DNA of 64,000 bases from Marinobacterium stanieri (GTDB lineage: Bacteria; Pseudomonadota; Gammaproteobacteria; Pseudomonadales; Balneatricaceae), in contig NZ_FTMN01000004.1 in the NCBI RefSeq assembly GCF_900155945.1, positions 248,001-312,000 on the forward strand. The letters are read 5' to 3'. A model generated the notes under the pieces. It ran no database searches. It was given only the letters and a program-made list of their open reading frames with translations, and had not been told where the DNA came from. The stretch's first letter is position 1, and each line of letters begins with the position of its first letter. The position numbers and the translations under genes were made by a program. Positions 33,860 through 42,985 of this stretch are shown here, one piece after another.

Positions 33860-35575
33860 ATGGCTAACACGCAGACACTCGAGTTCCCGGGCAGCAGCGA
33901 CCTGTTGTCCCAGATACGCTTTGAGAGCGACCAGGGGAAGGTCTGGCTCAATGAACAACGCATGCTGCTGATCCACTCCAGCGTCATGGGACTGCTGCGC
34001 AAGGAACTGATCGAAACCCTCGGCATCGAGCGCGCCAAGGGTTTTCTGATGCGCTTTGGTTATCATTCGGGATGGAAGGATGCCGAACTGGTGGACAAGA
34101 TCCGACCGGACATGTCGAAGGAGGATGCCTTCTTCGTCGGACCTCAGTTGCACTGCATCAAAGGGATGGTAAACGTAAAACCCGTTTCTCTGGACTTGGA
34201 CGTTAATAGCGGCAAATTCGATGCAGAATTCAACTGGTTCGACTCATATGAAGCCGATGTGCACATGCAGGATTTTGGCCCTGCCGACGAGCCTATCTGC
34301 TGGACGCTGATCGGCTATGCCAGCGGCTATACCACCTACTTTATGGGTCGTAATATCATCTTCAAGGAGACCGAATGTGCCGGCATGGGTCACGACCATT
34401 GCCACATTCATGGACGCCCTGCCGATGAATGGGAAGACCAGGCCGAGCTGGAGCGTTACCTGTTGCCCGACCCCATCGCGGATGAACTCTTTGGCCTGCA
34501 GAGCGAACTCAGTGAGCTGCGCGACAACTTCCGCAGCAGCGACCAGAGTGACGACCTGCTGTTCAATTCCGTAGGGCAATCCGGCGCGTTCAAGAACGTC
34601 TGCCAGATGATTCGCCGTGCCTCCACCAGTCGCGTCACTGTTTTGCTGCAAGGCGAAACCGGCGTCGGTAAAGAGGTGGTTGCCAAAGGGCTGCACCAAA
34701 GCTCAGATCGCGCCGACAAGCCCTTTGTGGCGGTCAACTGTGCCTGCATCCCGCCCGACCTGATCGAAGCCGAGCTTTTTGGTGTGGAAAAAGGTGCCTT
34801 TACCGGCGCCACCCAATCCCGCGAGGGCAAGTTTGAACGCGCCCACGGTGGCACGATTTTCCTGGATGAAGTCGTCGAGCTGTCGCCGCGGGCCCAGGCC
34901 AGCCTGCTGCGCGTGCTGCAGGAAAGCGAAATGGAACGTGTGGGTGATACACGCACCCGCCGTATCGATGTGCGGGTTGTAGCGGCGGCAAACGAGGATC
35001 TGGAACAGGCCGTGAGTGATGGCAAGTTCCGCGCCGACCTCTTCTTCCGGCTTAACGTCTACCCGGTCCATATCCCGCCACTGCGCGAGCGAACCGAAGA
35101 CATTCCCCTGCTGGTCAATCACTTCCTGAAGAAGTACCACACGCTCTACAACAAGCAAACCTTGAGCGTGTCCGACAAGGCGATGCAGGCGCTGATGCAC
35201 TACAAGTGGCCCGGTAATATCCGCGAACTGGAGAACATGATCGAGCGGGGTGTCATCCTCACGGACAACAACCACACCATCGATCTGGATGCGTTTTTCC
35301 CGTCATTGTCGGAACCGACCCACCCGCTCAACAGTATCAACCGTCAGGGGGTACTGGCGCAGGAAATTGCCAATCGCTACCCCGACGCCAGCCTGTCCCA
35401 GGCTGACCTCTGTGAGCAGCTGCTCAATGACGAGTTCAACCTTGAGGAAATGGAGGAACAGTTGATTCGCAGCGCCATGGATCGTGCCGAGGGTAACGTA
35501 TCCCAGGCAGCACGCATGCTGGGCATGACACGGCCACAGCTAGCCTATCGACTGAAGAAGCTGGAGACCGCCTGA
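33860..35575 (+). CDS. dmpR: DmpR/MopR-type phenol-sensing sigma-54 activator
   Basis: A 571-residue NtrC-family activator. The sensor (V4R) domain, residues 1-210, keeps the phenol-contact pair His98 and Trp126 and a zinc site at Cys147, Glu170, Cys173 and Cys181; their spacing equals that of MopR. The AAA+ domain has Walker A GETGVGKE (265-272), the sigma-54 loop GAFTGA (312-317) and Walker B IFLDEV. The C-terminus has a Fis-type helix-turn-helix ([20 protein letters not shown]). It is divergent from dmpK and should switch on the 33489 promoter in response to phenols. Confidence 0.95.
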   Translation: MANTQTLEFPGSSDLLSQIRFESDQGKVWLNEQRMLLIHSSVMGLLRKELIETLGIERAKGFLMRFGYHSGWKDAELVDKIRPDMSKEDAFFVGPQLHCIKGMVNVKPVSLDLDVNSGKFDAEFNWFDSYEADVHMQDFGPADEPICWTLIGYASGYTTYFMGRNIIFKETECAGMGHDHCHIHGRPADEWEDQAELERYLLPDPIADELFGLQSELSELRDNFRSSDQSDDLLFNSVGQSGAFKNVCQMIRRASTSRVTVLLQGETGVGKEVVAKGLHQSSDRADKPFVAVNCACIPPDLIEAELFGVEKGAFTGATQSREGKFERAHGGTIFLDEVVELSPRAQASLLRVLQESEMERVGDTRTRRIDVRVVAAANEDLEQAVSDGKFRADLFFRLNVYPVHIPPLRERTEDIPLLVNHFLKKYHTLYNKQTLSVSDKAMQALMHYKWPGNIRELENMIERGVILTDNNHTIDLDAFFPSLSEPTHPLNSINRQGVLAQEIANRYPDASLSQADLCEQLLNDEFNLEEMEEQLIRSAMDRAEGNVSQAARMLGMTRPQLAYRLKKLETA

Positions 35576-35578
35576 AAC

Positions 35579-35610
35579 AAAAAACGTCAGCCCTGTTCCC
35601 GGGGCTGACG
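35579..35610 (-). terminator. Intrinsic terminator of the indole-type oxygenase operon
   Basis: A perfect 9-bp stem (35585-35593 with 35602-35610), followed on the minus strand by TTTTTTG. It lies 25 bp after the stop of the outer-membrane gene and between that operon and convergent dmpR. Confidence 0.85.
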
Positions 35611-35635
35611 AACGTCGAACGGAGGAAGGTGAAGA

Positions 35636-36535
35636 TCAGAAAGGAATGATGGTCTTGATCCAGAAGGCATCACCTTCAGGGCGGTTCTCCACCGCCATCT
35701 CTTTCTGGTATTTCAGTGACAGGAAGAAGCCTTTGCCGTTGTCGTACTTGATGGACGGGCCGATGGCGAACGCCTTCCCCTCATTACCGATATCGACACC
35801 ATTCACCTCATCCCCGGTGGTCTGCTTGTAGGCATAACCGCCCACACCCACGACCCAGTTAGGGCTGACGCCATAGCCGACGGAATAGTCAAAGTGCAGT
35901 TCCTGACCGGACTGATAATCCGTATCGCTGTTCTCGAAGTTGTAGTCGTACATCAGCTTGATGTCGGCATTCCAGCCGGTCGGGTTGACCCAGGATGCCG
36001 CATAGGCCGCCTGCACACCCCAGTAGTTGCGGCCGATATTGGCCATATCCTTGGCGTCATACTCCCCCACCGGCACAAACACATCCATTCCCACTACCGA
36101 GTGAAAGTTGGGGCTGTGGTGGTAGGCCAGTGCGAAGGCGGTCAGGTCCAGATCACCAATACCCCGGTTGCTGTCACTCATGCCGTTAACCGACACATCC
36201 ATATCTACTAACGGCAGGAGTGCAGCGTGGAACAGCTGGCCACCCAGCAGGGTCGTATCCGTTACCCATACCAGACGCGGGGCCACTACATTGGCACGCA
36301 GGCGGAAATCGATCGGCAGGCTGTCACCGGCATCATCCATCAGATCATCGGCCGCATAGCGATTGGCATAGATCAGCGGATACACACCGGGAGGCGGCAG
36401 CGCACCCATCAGGTAGTTTTCGGCGCCCATGGCATAGTTGGAGCCGCCCCCTTCGGTTGCCTGAGCCTCGGTCGTCAGGGTTAACGCCAGTGCCATGGCC
36501 AGTGCCAGGCTGGATTTGTTCATTGTTTTCATCAT
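35636..36535 (-). CDS. Outer-membrane channel of the phenol meta-pathway (Phenol_MetA_deg) family
   Basis: A 299-residue protein with signal peptide (cut near TEAQA-TEGG), an N-terminal GAENYLMGALPPPGVYPLIYANRY segment typical of the SphA/MetA-pathway family, then repeated beta-strands ending in a terminal Phe (WIKTIIPF). It is likely a barrel for aromatic compounds. Although the family is named after phenol degradation and it abuts dmpR, it is oriented with, and 56 bp after, the monooxygenase operon, and a terminator follows it. So it more likely serves the substrate of that operon. Confidence 0.85.
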   Translation of the reverse strand: MMKTMNKSSLALAMALALTLTTEAQATEGGGSNYAMGAENYLMGALPPPGVYPLIYANRYAADDLMDDAGDSLPIDFRLRANVVAPRLVWVTDTTLLGGQLFHAALLPLVDMDVSVNGMSDSNRGIGDLDLTAFALAYHHSPNFHSVVGMDVFVPVGEYDAKDMANIGRNYWGVQAAYAASWVNPTGWNADIKLMYDYNFENSDTDYQSGQELHFDYSVGYGVSPNWVVGVGGYAYKQTTGDEVNGVDIGNEGKAFAIGPSIKYDNGKGFFLSLKYQKEMAVENRPEGDAFWIKTIIPF

Positions 36536-36591
36536 GCACAGAGTCCTGTGTAGGTCTTGTTCGCAATCATGTTCCGGACGCAGTGACCGGT

Positions 36592-37131
36592 TCAGCTTTC
36601 CAGGCGGGCAAAAGCGCCCCGGTAAAACAGCAGAGGTTCGCCGGGTGCTGTATTCAGTGCATCAACCCGTCCGACAATCAGCAGGTGGTCACCCAGTACA
36701 CGGGTAAACTCGGCCGTACATTCCAGCTGTGCCTGAGCACCGTCCAGCAGGGGCACCTGTCGACTGTTCAGGCTGTACTCCACGCCCTCATACTTGTCGT
36801 CCAGCGGGCGTGCAAACTGCATGGCCAGGGCTTCCTGCTCACGCTGCAATACGTTGATGGCAAAGGGCTTGCCCTCTTCAAACGCATCCAGACTCGGCGA
36901 CTTGAGCGCCAGGCTCCAGAGCACCAGGGGCGGCTCCAAAGACAAGGATGAAAAGGAGTTCACGGTGATGCCAACAGCGTCCTTGCCGGTACCCGGCGCG
37001 GTCACAACGGTGACGCCCGTGGCGAACAAGCCCAGCGCATCACGCAATTCACGCGGGTCAATTGCGGGGGCCAGATTGGCTGCGGCCGTACTGCTGTCGG
37101 TAGCAACATTGGCGGTGGTTACACTGGTCAT
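36592..37131 (-). CDS. Flavin reductase partner of the styrene/indole-type monooxygenase
   Basis: A 179-residue flavin reductase with the family motifs GLFATGVTVVTAPGTG near residue 33, VGITVNSFSSLSLEPPLVLWS near residue 52, FAINVLQREQE and, at the end, GDHLLIVGRVDAL. Residues 1-25 are an unstructured Thr/Ala-rich leader. It starts one base after the oxygenase stop, so the two are translationally coupled, as in StyAB-type systems. It reduces FAD with NADH for the oxygenase. It has no MarR extension, unlike the iacG product. Confidence 0.9.
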   Translation of the reverse strand: MTSVTTANVATDSSTAAANLAPAIDPRELRDALGLFATGVTVVTAPGTGKDAVGITVNSFSSLSLEPPLVLWSLALKSPSLDAFEEGKPFAINVLQREQEALAMQFARPLDDKYEGVEYSLNSRQVPLLDGAQAQLECTAEFTRVLGDHLLIVGRVDALNTAPGEPLLFYRGAFARLES

Positions 37132-37132
37132 A

Positions 37133-38377
37133 TCAGGCCGCTCCCTGTTGCATGTGCAATTTGATCAGATCCTGGCAGGCCGCCTCGTCCAGCCACCAGG
37201 GCATGTAATCCGGCGGGTTATCAAAGCCGTTGGCAATTTGTGCCGCCAGTGACGGAGACTGCTGAGCAGCGCCCAGCAATTCCAGGATGTGCGCCGGCGG
37301 TGGCAGCAGCATGCTGTTGGTCCAGTCCACAACCTGAGAGGCATAGTCCCAGTAGGTTTCAAAGGTCTGCTGCATCCACTCTTCGGTGAACGGCTGATCG
37401 CCACGGGCAATGATTTCCTGCAGGTAGATGCGGCTGCACTTGGCACCATTATTGGAACCCTGGCCGGTAATCGGATCGTTCACCACCAGTGCATCGGCAA
37501 TGCCCATCACCTTGCGGCCTGACGGCAGGGTTGCCACCGGCTTGCGCACCGTCGGCGGGAAACGACCGGCCAGTACACCGCCTTCATCGGTCAGCTCAAC
37601 GTTCTTGCAACGCTCCGCTTCCCAGGGGGCGTAGGTGTTAATGATTTCCAGGCTACGCTGCAGATGTTCTTGCGGTGTGGTGACATCGCCCCAGCAGTCC
37701 ATGGGGCCACCCGGAATACCTTCAAACACCATGATTTCACAGGGGCCACTCAGCGTCAGCGCCGGGAAGACAAAGTACTCGCCCACGCCCGGAATCAGGT
37801 TAAAGGCCACCCGTGAATAGGGCTCTTTCGGCGTCATGCCGTGTACATAGGTCAGCGCCAGGGCACGCTGCGGCTTGTCGAAACGGGAACGTTCATCATC
37901 ACGCTCGAACATGCGCACGATCTCGCCCTTTCCTGCGGCTACGAGTACAAGCTCATAGGACGCAGCCAGCTCTTCCAGCTCGGCAATACCCACATCACAG
38001 ATTTTCAGCTCACCGCCCAGACGCTCGAACTCATCCATCCAGACCGGCATTTTGACGCGCTGATCCACCGACTGTGCCTTGTTATCCAGAGGGGCTGCCC
38101 AGTCGATCAGTTTCTCGCCCACTTTCTCGGGATTGGGGACAGTGACGCCGATGCCTTCCACCGGCGGGCACTCATGTTCCCAGAAATTCAGCCCCAGATC
38201 CCGTTCTGACTGCAGTGCCTGATCAAACATGCACTGGCTGGACATCACCTTGCCCGCACGGATCTGCTCACCGGTACGGTTGGACAGAATGGTGACATCA
38301 TAACCGGCCTTGAGCAGGCCGATGCCGGTTTGCAGACCTGACTGGCCCGCGCCTACGATTGCGATTTTACGAGTCAT
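37133..38377 (-). CDS. Group E flavin monooxygenase (styrene/indole monooxygenase family)
   Basis: A 414-residue FAD monooxygenase, the same size as StyA (415). The N-terminal Rossmann motif is IVGAGQSGLQTGIGLLKAG, a second FAD region is LVLVAAGKGEIVRMFE near residue 155, and the family segment FDKPQRALALTYVHG follows; GIADALVVNDPITGQGSNN near residue 305 is the DG-type motif. Such enzymes epoxidise styrene or indole. The AraC regulator, SDR and dienelactone-hydrolase neighbours, and the nearby ant operon, favour indole. A specific substrate cannot be read from the sequence. Confidence 0.85.
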   Translation of the reverse strand: MTRKIAIVGAGQSGLQTGIGLLKAGYDVTILSNRTGEQIRAGKVMSSQCMFDQALQSERDLGLNFWEHECPPVEGIGVTVPNPEKVGEKLIDWAAPLDNKAQSVDQRVKMPVWMDEFERLGGELKICDVGIAELEELAASYELVLVAAGKGEIVRMFERDDERSRFDKPQRALALTYVHGMTPKEPYSRVAFNLIPGVGEYFVFPALTLSGPCEIMVFEGIPGGPMDCWGDVTTPQEHLQRSLEIINTYAPWEAERCKNVELTDEGGVLAGRFPPTVRKPVATLPSGRKVMGIADALVVNDPITGQGSNNGAKCSRIYLQEIIARGDQPFTEEWMQQTFETYWDYASQVVDWTNSMLLPPPAHILELLGAAQQSPSLAAQIANGFDNPPDYMPWWLDEAACQDLIKLHMQQGAA

Positions 38378-38389
38378 TGAGATACACCT

Positions 38390-38400
38390 TTATTGTTCTT
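38390..38400 (-). promoter_or_regulatory. AAnAAnAA motifs before the monooxygenase gene
   Basis: AAGAACAATAA on the minus strand, 12-23 nt before the start codon. Two overlapping AAnAAnAA matches. Confidence 0.45.
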
Positions 38401-38433
38401 GAAGTGACCGGGACAGGTCCCGGTCATGTCGGG

Positions 38434-39222
38434 TTACTCGGCCAGCTTGGGAATTGCCGGCTCTTGCTGCTCGGGGCCAAGCGCTGAATAGCCGCCATCG
38501 ACGGCATAGTCGGCACCGGTGACAAAACTGGCGCGGGGCGAACAGAGGAAGAGCACCACTTCGGCAACTTCTTCAGGCCCACCCAGCCGGCCCAGCATGT
38601 GGAAAGGCGCGGCGACATGGTCGGCCTTGGCACGATCACCACCGCTGACCTCATCGATGACACGGGACCAGGTCCAGCCCGGTGAAACCGAATTGACGCG
38701 GATACCTTCATCGGCAAAATCCAGTGCCATGCTGCGTGTCAGGTGCTTCAGAGCCGCCTTGCTGGCGGGGTAGATCCAGCGACCGGTCTGGGCAGCCTGT
38801 GCAGAGATGCTGGTGAAGTTGACGATGGCTGCACCCTCTTCCTGCGCCAGCAAAGGGCGTACCGTCCGGGCGGCCATCACGGCACTGACCACGTTGATAT
38901 CCAGCGCCTTGAGCCAGTCACTGCGGTCGGAGTCGGCACCTTCATCCAGGTAACTGCACGCCAGGTTGATCAGGTAATGCAGGCCACCGAAATGCTCGGC
39001 GGTTTTGGCCACCGCGGCCTCGAGCTGGCTGTCATTGGTGATGTCGGTCTCGATGAACAGCGCTGATGCACCCAACTTATCCGCCAGACTGGCACCCGCC
39101 TCCACATCGATATCGAGAATGGCAACCTTGGCACCATTGCTGACAAAGGCCTGGGCAACGGCTGCGCCGATCAGGGTTGCACCACCGGTAATCAAAGCCA
39201 CGCGATTGTTGAATTCGCTCAT
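38434..39222 (-). CDS. Short-chain dehydrogenase of the indole-type operon
   Basis: A 262-residue SDR. The cofactor loop is unusual (TGGATLIG instead of TGxxxGIG) and the NNAG motif is replaced by NLACSY. The catalytic set is present: SISAQ and YPASK. The C-terminal AVDGGYSAL motif is typical. It sits between the dienelactone hydrolase-type gene (11 bp upstream) and the oxygenase gene, so it probably handles a hydroxylated or oxo-indole intermediate. SDRs of this kind occur in iif/ind-type indole oxidation clusters. The precise reaction is unknown. Confidence 0.8.
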   Translation of the reverse strand: MSEFNNRVALITGGATLIGAAVAQAFVSNGAKVAILDIDVEAGASLADKLGASALFIETDITNDSQLEAAVAKTAEHFGGLHYLINLACSYLDEGADSDRSDWLKALDINVVSAVMAARTVRPLLAQEEGAAIVNFTSISAQAAQTGRWIYPASKAALKHLTRSMALDFADEGIRVNSVSPGWTWSRVIDEVSGGDRAKADHVAAPFHMLGRLGGPEEVAEVVLFLCSPRASFVTGADYAVDGGYSALGPEQQEPAIPKLAE

Positions 39223-39233
39223 GATCCCGTTCC

Positions 39234-40469
39234 TCAGTCCTTGTTTGCGCTGCTGGGCCAGGTCGGCATCAGCTTGTTGGAGGGCAGGGTTTCATCAAGC
39301 AGCTTGGCCGCAGTTTCGCGCCCGGCTACCGGCAGACCGGTGGGATCAAGGATACCCAGCTGAACCAGTACAGACGCCTGATCCCAGTAGATGTGTTCGT
39401 GATACAGCTTATCGCCGCGGAATTTGACGACAGCAACCAGAGGAATCTCGACATACTTGCCGGTCGGCTCGATACCCGGCACCAGCCAGTCGATCTCGCG
39501 ATCATGGGTGAAGCAGAACAGCAGTTCGTCAACGATCTGGGTATCGCCGATGGTGCGCGAAATCGGTACCAGGGAAGTGTCAGCAGGATTGGAATCGACA
39601 AAGTGATGCTTGTAGAAACGGTACAGGTCCTTGTAACCGACACCACCGGTCAGGGTGGGAATGTGGTTAACGTAGGGTTCTGCCACCATGGTGGCCATGG
39701 TGTCGTCCACATTACGGGTATCGAATTCGTATTCGCAATGTTTGTCCCACAGGTGGGACAGGTTGTAGTGCGGTCCAATCGCCTTGCGCAGAACGGCAAC
39801 GGAGCGCTCATGGGCGATCAGGGCTGAAGGTTTGTGGTAATGCTCTGAGCCCGGACGGGCAAAGGCGTGGTCGACACCCGGGTAGGTGTAGAGCTCCACG
39901 TTGTCACGGGATTCCAGCGCGGCATAAATATCGTTACGCGCTGCCGCCGGACAGTACTCATCCTGCTCGGCAAAATGCAGAACAAGACGACCACCAATGT
40001 TGTCAGCCTCATCCAGATGATTCTCCATGCCCATGCCGTAGTAGCCGATGGCGGCATCCACATCACAACGGCAGGCAGCCAGGTAGGCCATGCGGGCGCC
40101 GAGGCAGAAGCCCAGTACGCCAGTACCACCGGTGCACTCCTTAAGGCCTTTCAGAGCCGACAGGGCTGCATCGATATCTTCCACACCCTTGTCCTGGTCA
40201 AAGCCCTGAAAGAAGCCGAAGGCCTTCTGCCAGGAGGCTTCGTCATAGCCCAGCTCAACACCGGGTTCCTGACGCCAGAACAGATCGGGTACAACCACGA
40301 CATACCCTTCTTCAGCGTAGTAATCCGCGATTTGGCGTATGGTGTCATTTACACCAAAAATCTCCTGCAAAAGCACCAGACCGGGCCCCTCTCCCGCTGC
40401 AGGTAATGCCAAATAGCCGGAAAAAACTCCGTTTCCATCTTTTGCGTTTATCTGAATCTGCGTTCCCAT
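39234..40469 (-). CDS. Dienelactone hydrolase domain fused to a SnoaL-like domain
   Basis: A 411-residue fusion. Residues 1-235 form a dienelactone-hydrolase-type alpha/beta hydrolase keeping all four classical residues at nearly classical positions: Glu36 (LLQEIFG), Cys122 (GFCLGAR), Asp170 (HFAEQDEY) and His201 (GVDHAFAR). Residues 245-405 form an NTF2/SnoaL-like domain (YEFDTRNVDDTMATM, LYRFYKHHFVDSNP, DKLYHEHIYWDQASVL). It is the first gene of the operon behind the AraC-type control region. A hydrolytic opening of an oxidised indole ring or lactone is an attractive guess; catechol-type dienelactones are not expected here. Confidence 0.82.
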   Translation of the reverse strand: MGTQIQINAKDGNGVFSGYLALPAAGEGPGLVLLQEIFGVNDTIRQIADYYAEEGYVVVVPDLFWRQEPGVELGYDEASWQKAFGFFQGFDQDKGVEDIDAALSALKGLKECTGGTGVLGFCLGARMAYLAACRCDVDAAIGYYGMGMENHLDEADNIGGRLVLHFAEQDEYCPAAARNDIYAALESRDNVELYTYPGVDHAFARPGSEHYHKPSALIAHERSVAVLRKAIGPHYNLSHLWDKHCEYEFDTRNVDDTMATMVAEPYVNHIPTLTGGVGYKDLYRFYKHHFVDSNPADTSLVPISRTIGDTQIVDELLFCFTHDREIDWLVPGIEPTGKYVEIPLVAVVKFRGDKLYHEHIYWDQASVLVQLGILDPTGLPVAGRETAAKLLDETLPSNKLMPTWPSSANKD

Positions 40470-40534
40470 TATCTGACTCCGCTCTATTTATTATCAACAC
40501 AACTTCATCCTATTTAAATGTGTTGAATTAGAGC

Positions 40535-40599
40535 GATCCATTTTTGGCAGCCAATATCCACAGAGCGCAAAAATGTTATTTTTTTATCCACCAAGTGAA
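40535..40599 (-). promoter_or_regulatory. XylS-type activator boxes of the indole-type operon
   Basis: On the minus strand three 15-bp boxes resemble TGCA-N6-GGNTA: TTCA-N6-GGATA (40585-40599), TGCG-N6-GGATA (40555-40569) and TGCC-N6-GGATC (40535-40549). The last two are 20 bp apart. They point toward the operon start at 40469; the divergent AraC protein at 40679 is the likely ligand. Confidence 0.55.
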
Positions 40600-40678
40600 A
40601 AATCGTGTTTATACTGTCATCACCCTTAAATAAAGCTCAACGCAATAAAGAGCACTAAAACTAAAAGGGAAGTAGCCA

Positions 40679-41686
40679 ATGCCAACTAAACTTTTTATTC
40701 CTCCGGTGCTGGGGAATGCAATGCTGGATCAGCCGGATAAGGAAGTGTTCAACTCGTCCGATCCGGATGAGGTCTGCAGCAAGGTCGGTCAGGCCTTCAA
40801 ACCTCACCGTTTCACACCGGTTCAGCACAGTGCACAGACCTGTTCGCGCCTGCACCAGTTCTCCATGGGGGAGGTATCCATGCATCGCCTGAAGTATGGC
40901 GGACGTGCGGATGTGGACCCGGAATGTCTGGAAGACTTTTACTTGATCCAGATGCCCATGGACGGCTCTGCCGAGATTCTGTGCGGCGAAAAGCAAGTGA
41001 TTACTCACCGGCAAAAGGGCGTAATACTGAGCCCGAACCAGCAATTGAAGATGCGCTATGAAGACTGTGATCAGCTGATGCTGAGAATAGACCGGCAGGA
41101 ACTGGAGCAGATATGCAGTCGCCATCTGGGCCACAGGCTGCGGCAACCACTCGAATTCGCCCCCGAGTTCGACTGGCAACGCTCCTCAAGCTGGTTACAC
41201 ACGCTCGAATACCTGACTCAACTGCAACGCAACTCGCCGGAAAGCCTCAATCAACGTCTCATATCCCACCAATTGGTCGAGCTTGTGATCAATACCCTGC
41301 TAACCCAACAACCCAGCAATTACTCCACTGAACTCAACGCCCCCCAGGCACGCCTCGCCCCCCGCCATGTACGCCGTGTTGAGGAATATATCGAAGCCCA
41401 TGCCGAAGAGACCTTATCGCCTGCCAGGCTCGCTGAAATAGCGGGCGTCAGCGTGCGCACCCTGCATGCCGGATTCAAGGATTTCAGACAGATGAGCCCC
41501 ATGGAGTTCCTGCGTAGCGTACGCATGCAGCGCGTTCATAACGCCTTGATGCAACAGGAGAATATGCACTCGGTCACCGAAACCGCCATGCAATGGGGGT
41601 TCAGTCACATGGGCCGATTCAGCCAGGAATACCAGAGAATCTTTGGCGAAAAACCAAGCGAAACCCGACGCAGGGCACAGACCTGA
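40679..41686 (+). CDS. AraC/XylS-family activator of the indole-type operon
   Basis: A 335-residue regulator. The N-terminal 200 residues resemble the AraC-binding-like domain of XylS/FeaR-type proteins (DFYLIQMPMDGSAEILCGEK near residue 80). The C-terminal domain has both helix-turn-helix units: LSPARLAEIAGVSVRTLHAGF and VTETAMQWGFSHMGRFSQEY followed by FGEKPSETRR. It is divergent from the operon at 40469 with GGATA-type boxes between. By context it would sense indole or an oxidation product. It is a paralogue of antR (48911). Confidence 0.85.
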   Translation: MPTKLFIPPVLGNAMLDQPDKEVFNSSDPDEVCSKVGQAFKPHRFTPVQHSAQTCSRLHQFSMGEVSMHRLKYGGRADVDPECLEDFYLIQMPMDGSAEILCGEKQVITHRQKGVILSPNQQLKMRYEDCDQLMLRIDRQELEQICSRHLGHRLRQPLEFAPEFDWQRSSSWLHTLEYLTQLQRNSPESLNQRLISHQLVELVINTLLTQQPSNYSTELNAPQARLAPRHVRRVEEYIEAHAEETLSPARLAEIAGVSVRTLHAGFKDFRQMSPMEFLRSVRMQRVHNALMQQENMHSVTETAMQWGFSHMGRFSQEYQRIFGEKPSETRRRAQT

Positions 41687-41725
41687 AAGCCTGCCTCCTG
41701 CGCCGGGCCCCCTCTTGAATACCCG

Positions 41726-42985
41726 CTAGAGTAGCACCAGCACCAGTTCAGGCACCCCACTCAGTAGCACCAGCGTCGCCAGTGTTGCCAGCAGGAAAGG
41801 CAGCAGTGAGCGGAAGATTTGCATAGGCGGAATCCCGGTCATGGATGAGCCGATAAACAGCCCTGCACCCACCGGCGGTGTCAGCAACCCTGTCACCAGC
41901 GTCAAACACACCACGACCCCGAACTGATACGCCGATATATCGAATTGCTGCTGCGCAATGGGCAGCAGGATGGGCACCACCAGAATCAGCGCGGCGATGC
42001 CATCAATCACCATACCAACCAGAATCAGTACCCCGACCACCATCAGCATGAATACGAAAGGATCCGAGGTCTGCTGGGCAATCCAGGCTGCTGCCGCCTG
42101 CGGAATCTGCTCATATACCACCACCCAGCCGAACACGCCGGCCGCAGAGATCAGCATGATCACCATGCCCGCATTCAGGGCCGTACGGCGCAGGATCTCC
42201 GGCAGATGAGAAAATTTCAGGTCCTTGTAGACGTACTTGCCGATCAGCAATGCCGCCAGAGATGCCAGGGCTGCAGACTCGGTTGGCGTCGCCAGACCGG
42301 TCAGAATACCGCCGATAATCACTATCGGAATCAAGCCGGCCGGCATCCCCATCAGCAGGTACTCACGGCGCTTGGCGCGGTCCGGCCACTCCCCTTTCGG
42401 GTACTCCTGCACCAGGCCAATCAACGCAATCACGATGAAAAACAGCAGAGACATGAGCAGGCCGGGCACAATACCGGCGATGAACATCTCGGCAATGGGT
42501 ACCTGCGCCAACACCCCGAAGAGCACGAACAACATGGACGGTGGAATGATGGGTGACAGCAGACCACCGGCTGAGGTGATAGCGGCCGCGTATGAGGCCG
42601 AGTAGCCCTCTTTCTCCATGGCAGGCACCATGGCACGGGACATGATCGCGATCTGTGAAGCCGCCGAACCCATGATCGCCGCCATCATCATATTGGCGAC
42701 CAGGTTGATATACGCCAGCCCTCCGCGAAAGCCGCCCACCAGAATTCGTGCCAGGTTGATCAGGCGACTGGTAAGTCCCCCTTCGTTCATCAACTCACCG
42801 GCCAACATAAACAGCGGAATAGCCAGCAGGCCATAGCTTTCAATCGCGCCAAACAGCTGCTGGGGGTAGGATTCAAATAGTACGGAATTGCCGGAAGTCG
42901 CAATATACCAGAGCGCAGTCAGGGCCAGCACCAGGGCAATTGGCACACCTAAAAACAGAAGAATGAAAAATACGGCAAACGTCAT
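41726..42985 (-). CDS. dctM: TRAP transporter large permease subunit, set 3
   Basis: A 419-residue DctM protein with about twelve membrane segments and the signatures MGSAASQIAIMSRAMVP, GLLSPIIPPSMLFVLFG, LATPTESAALASLAALL and TGLLTPPVGAGLFIGSS. It is the last gene of the ant operon, overlapping dctQ by 4 bp. Here the transporter travels with anthranilate dioxygenase, so anthranilate or a related aromatic acid is the probable cargo. No strong terminator is seen in the 39 bp before the convergent AraC gene end. Confidence 0.88.
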   Translation of the reverse strand: MTFAVFFILLFLGVPIALVLALTALWYIATSGNSVLFESYPQQLFGAIESYGLLAIPLFMLAGELMNEGGLTSRLINLARILVGGFRGGLAYINLVANMMMAAIMGSAASQIAIMSRAMVPAMEKEGYSASYAAAITSAGGLLSPIIPPSMLFVLFGVLAQVPIAEMFIAGIVPGLLMSLLFFIVIALIGLVQEYPKGEWPDRAKRREYLLMGMPAGLIPIVIIGGILTGLATPTESAALASLAALLIGKYVYKDLKFSHLPEILRRTALNAGMVIMLISAAGVFGWVVVYEQIPQAAAAWIAQQTSDPFVFMLMVVGVLILVGMVIDGIAALILVVPILLPIAQQQFDISAYQFGVVVCLTLVTGLLTPPVGAGLFIGSSMTGIPPMQIFRSLLPFLLATLATLVLLSGVPELVLVLL

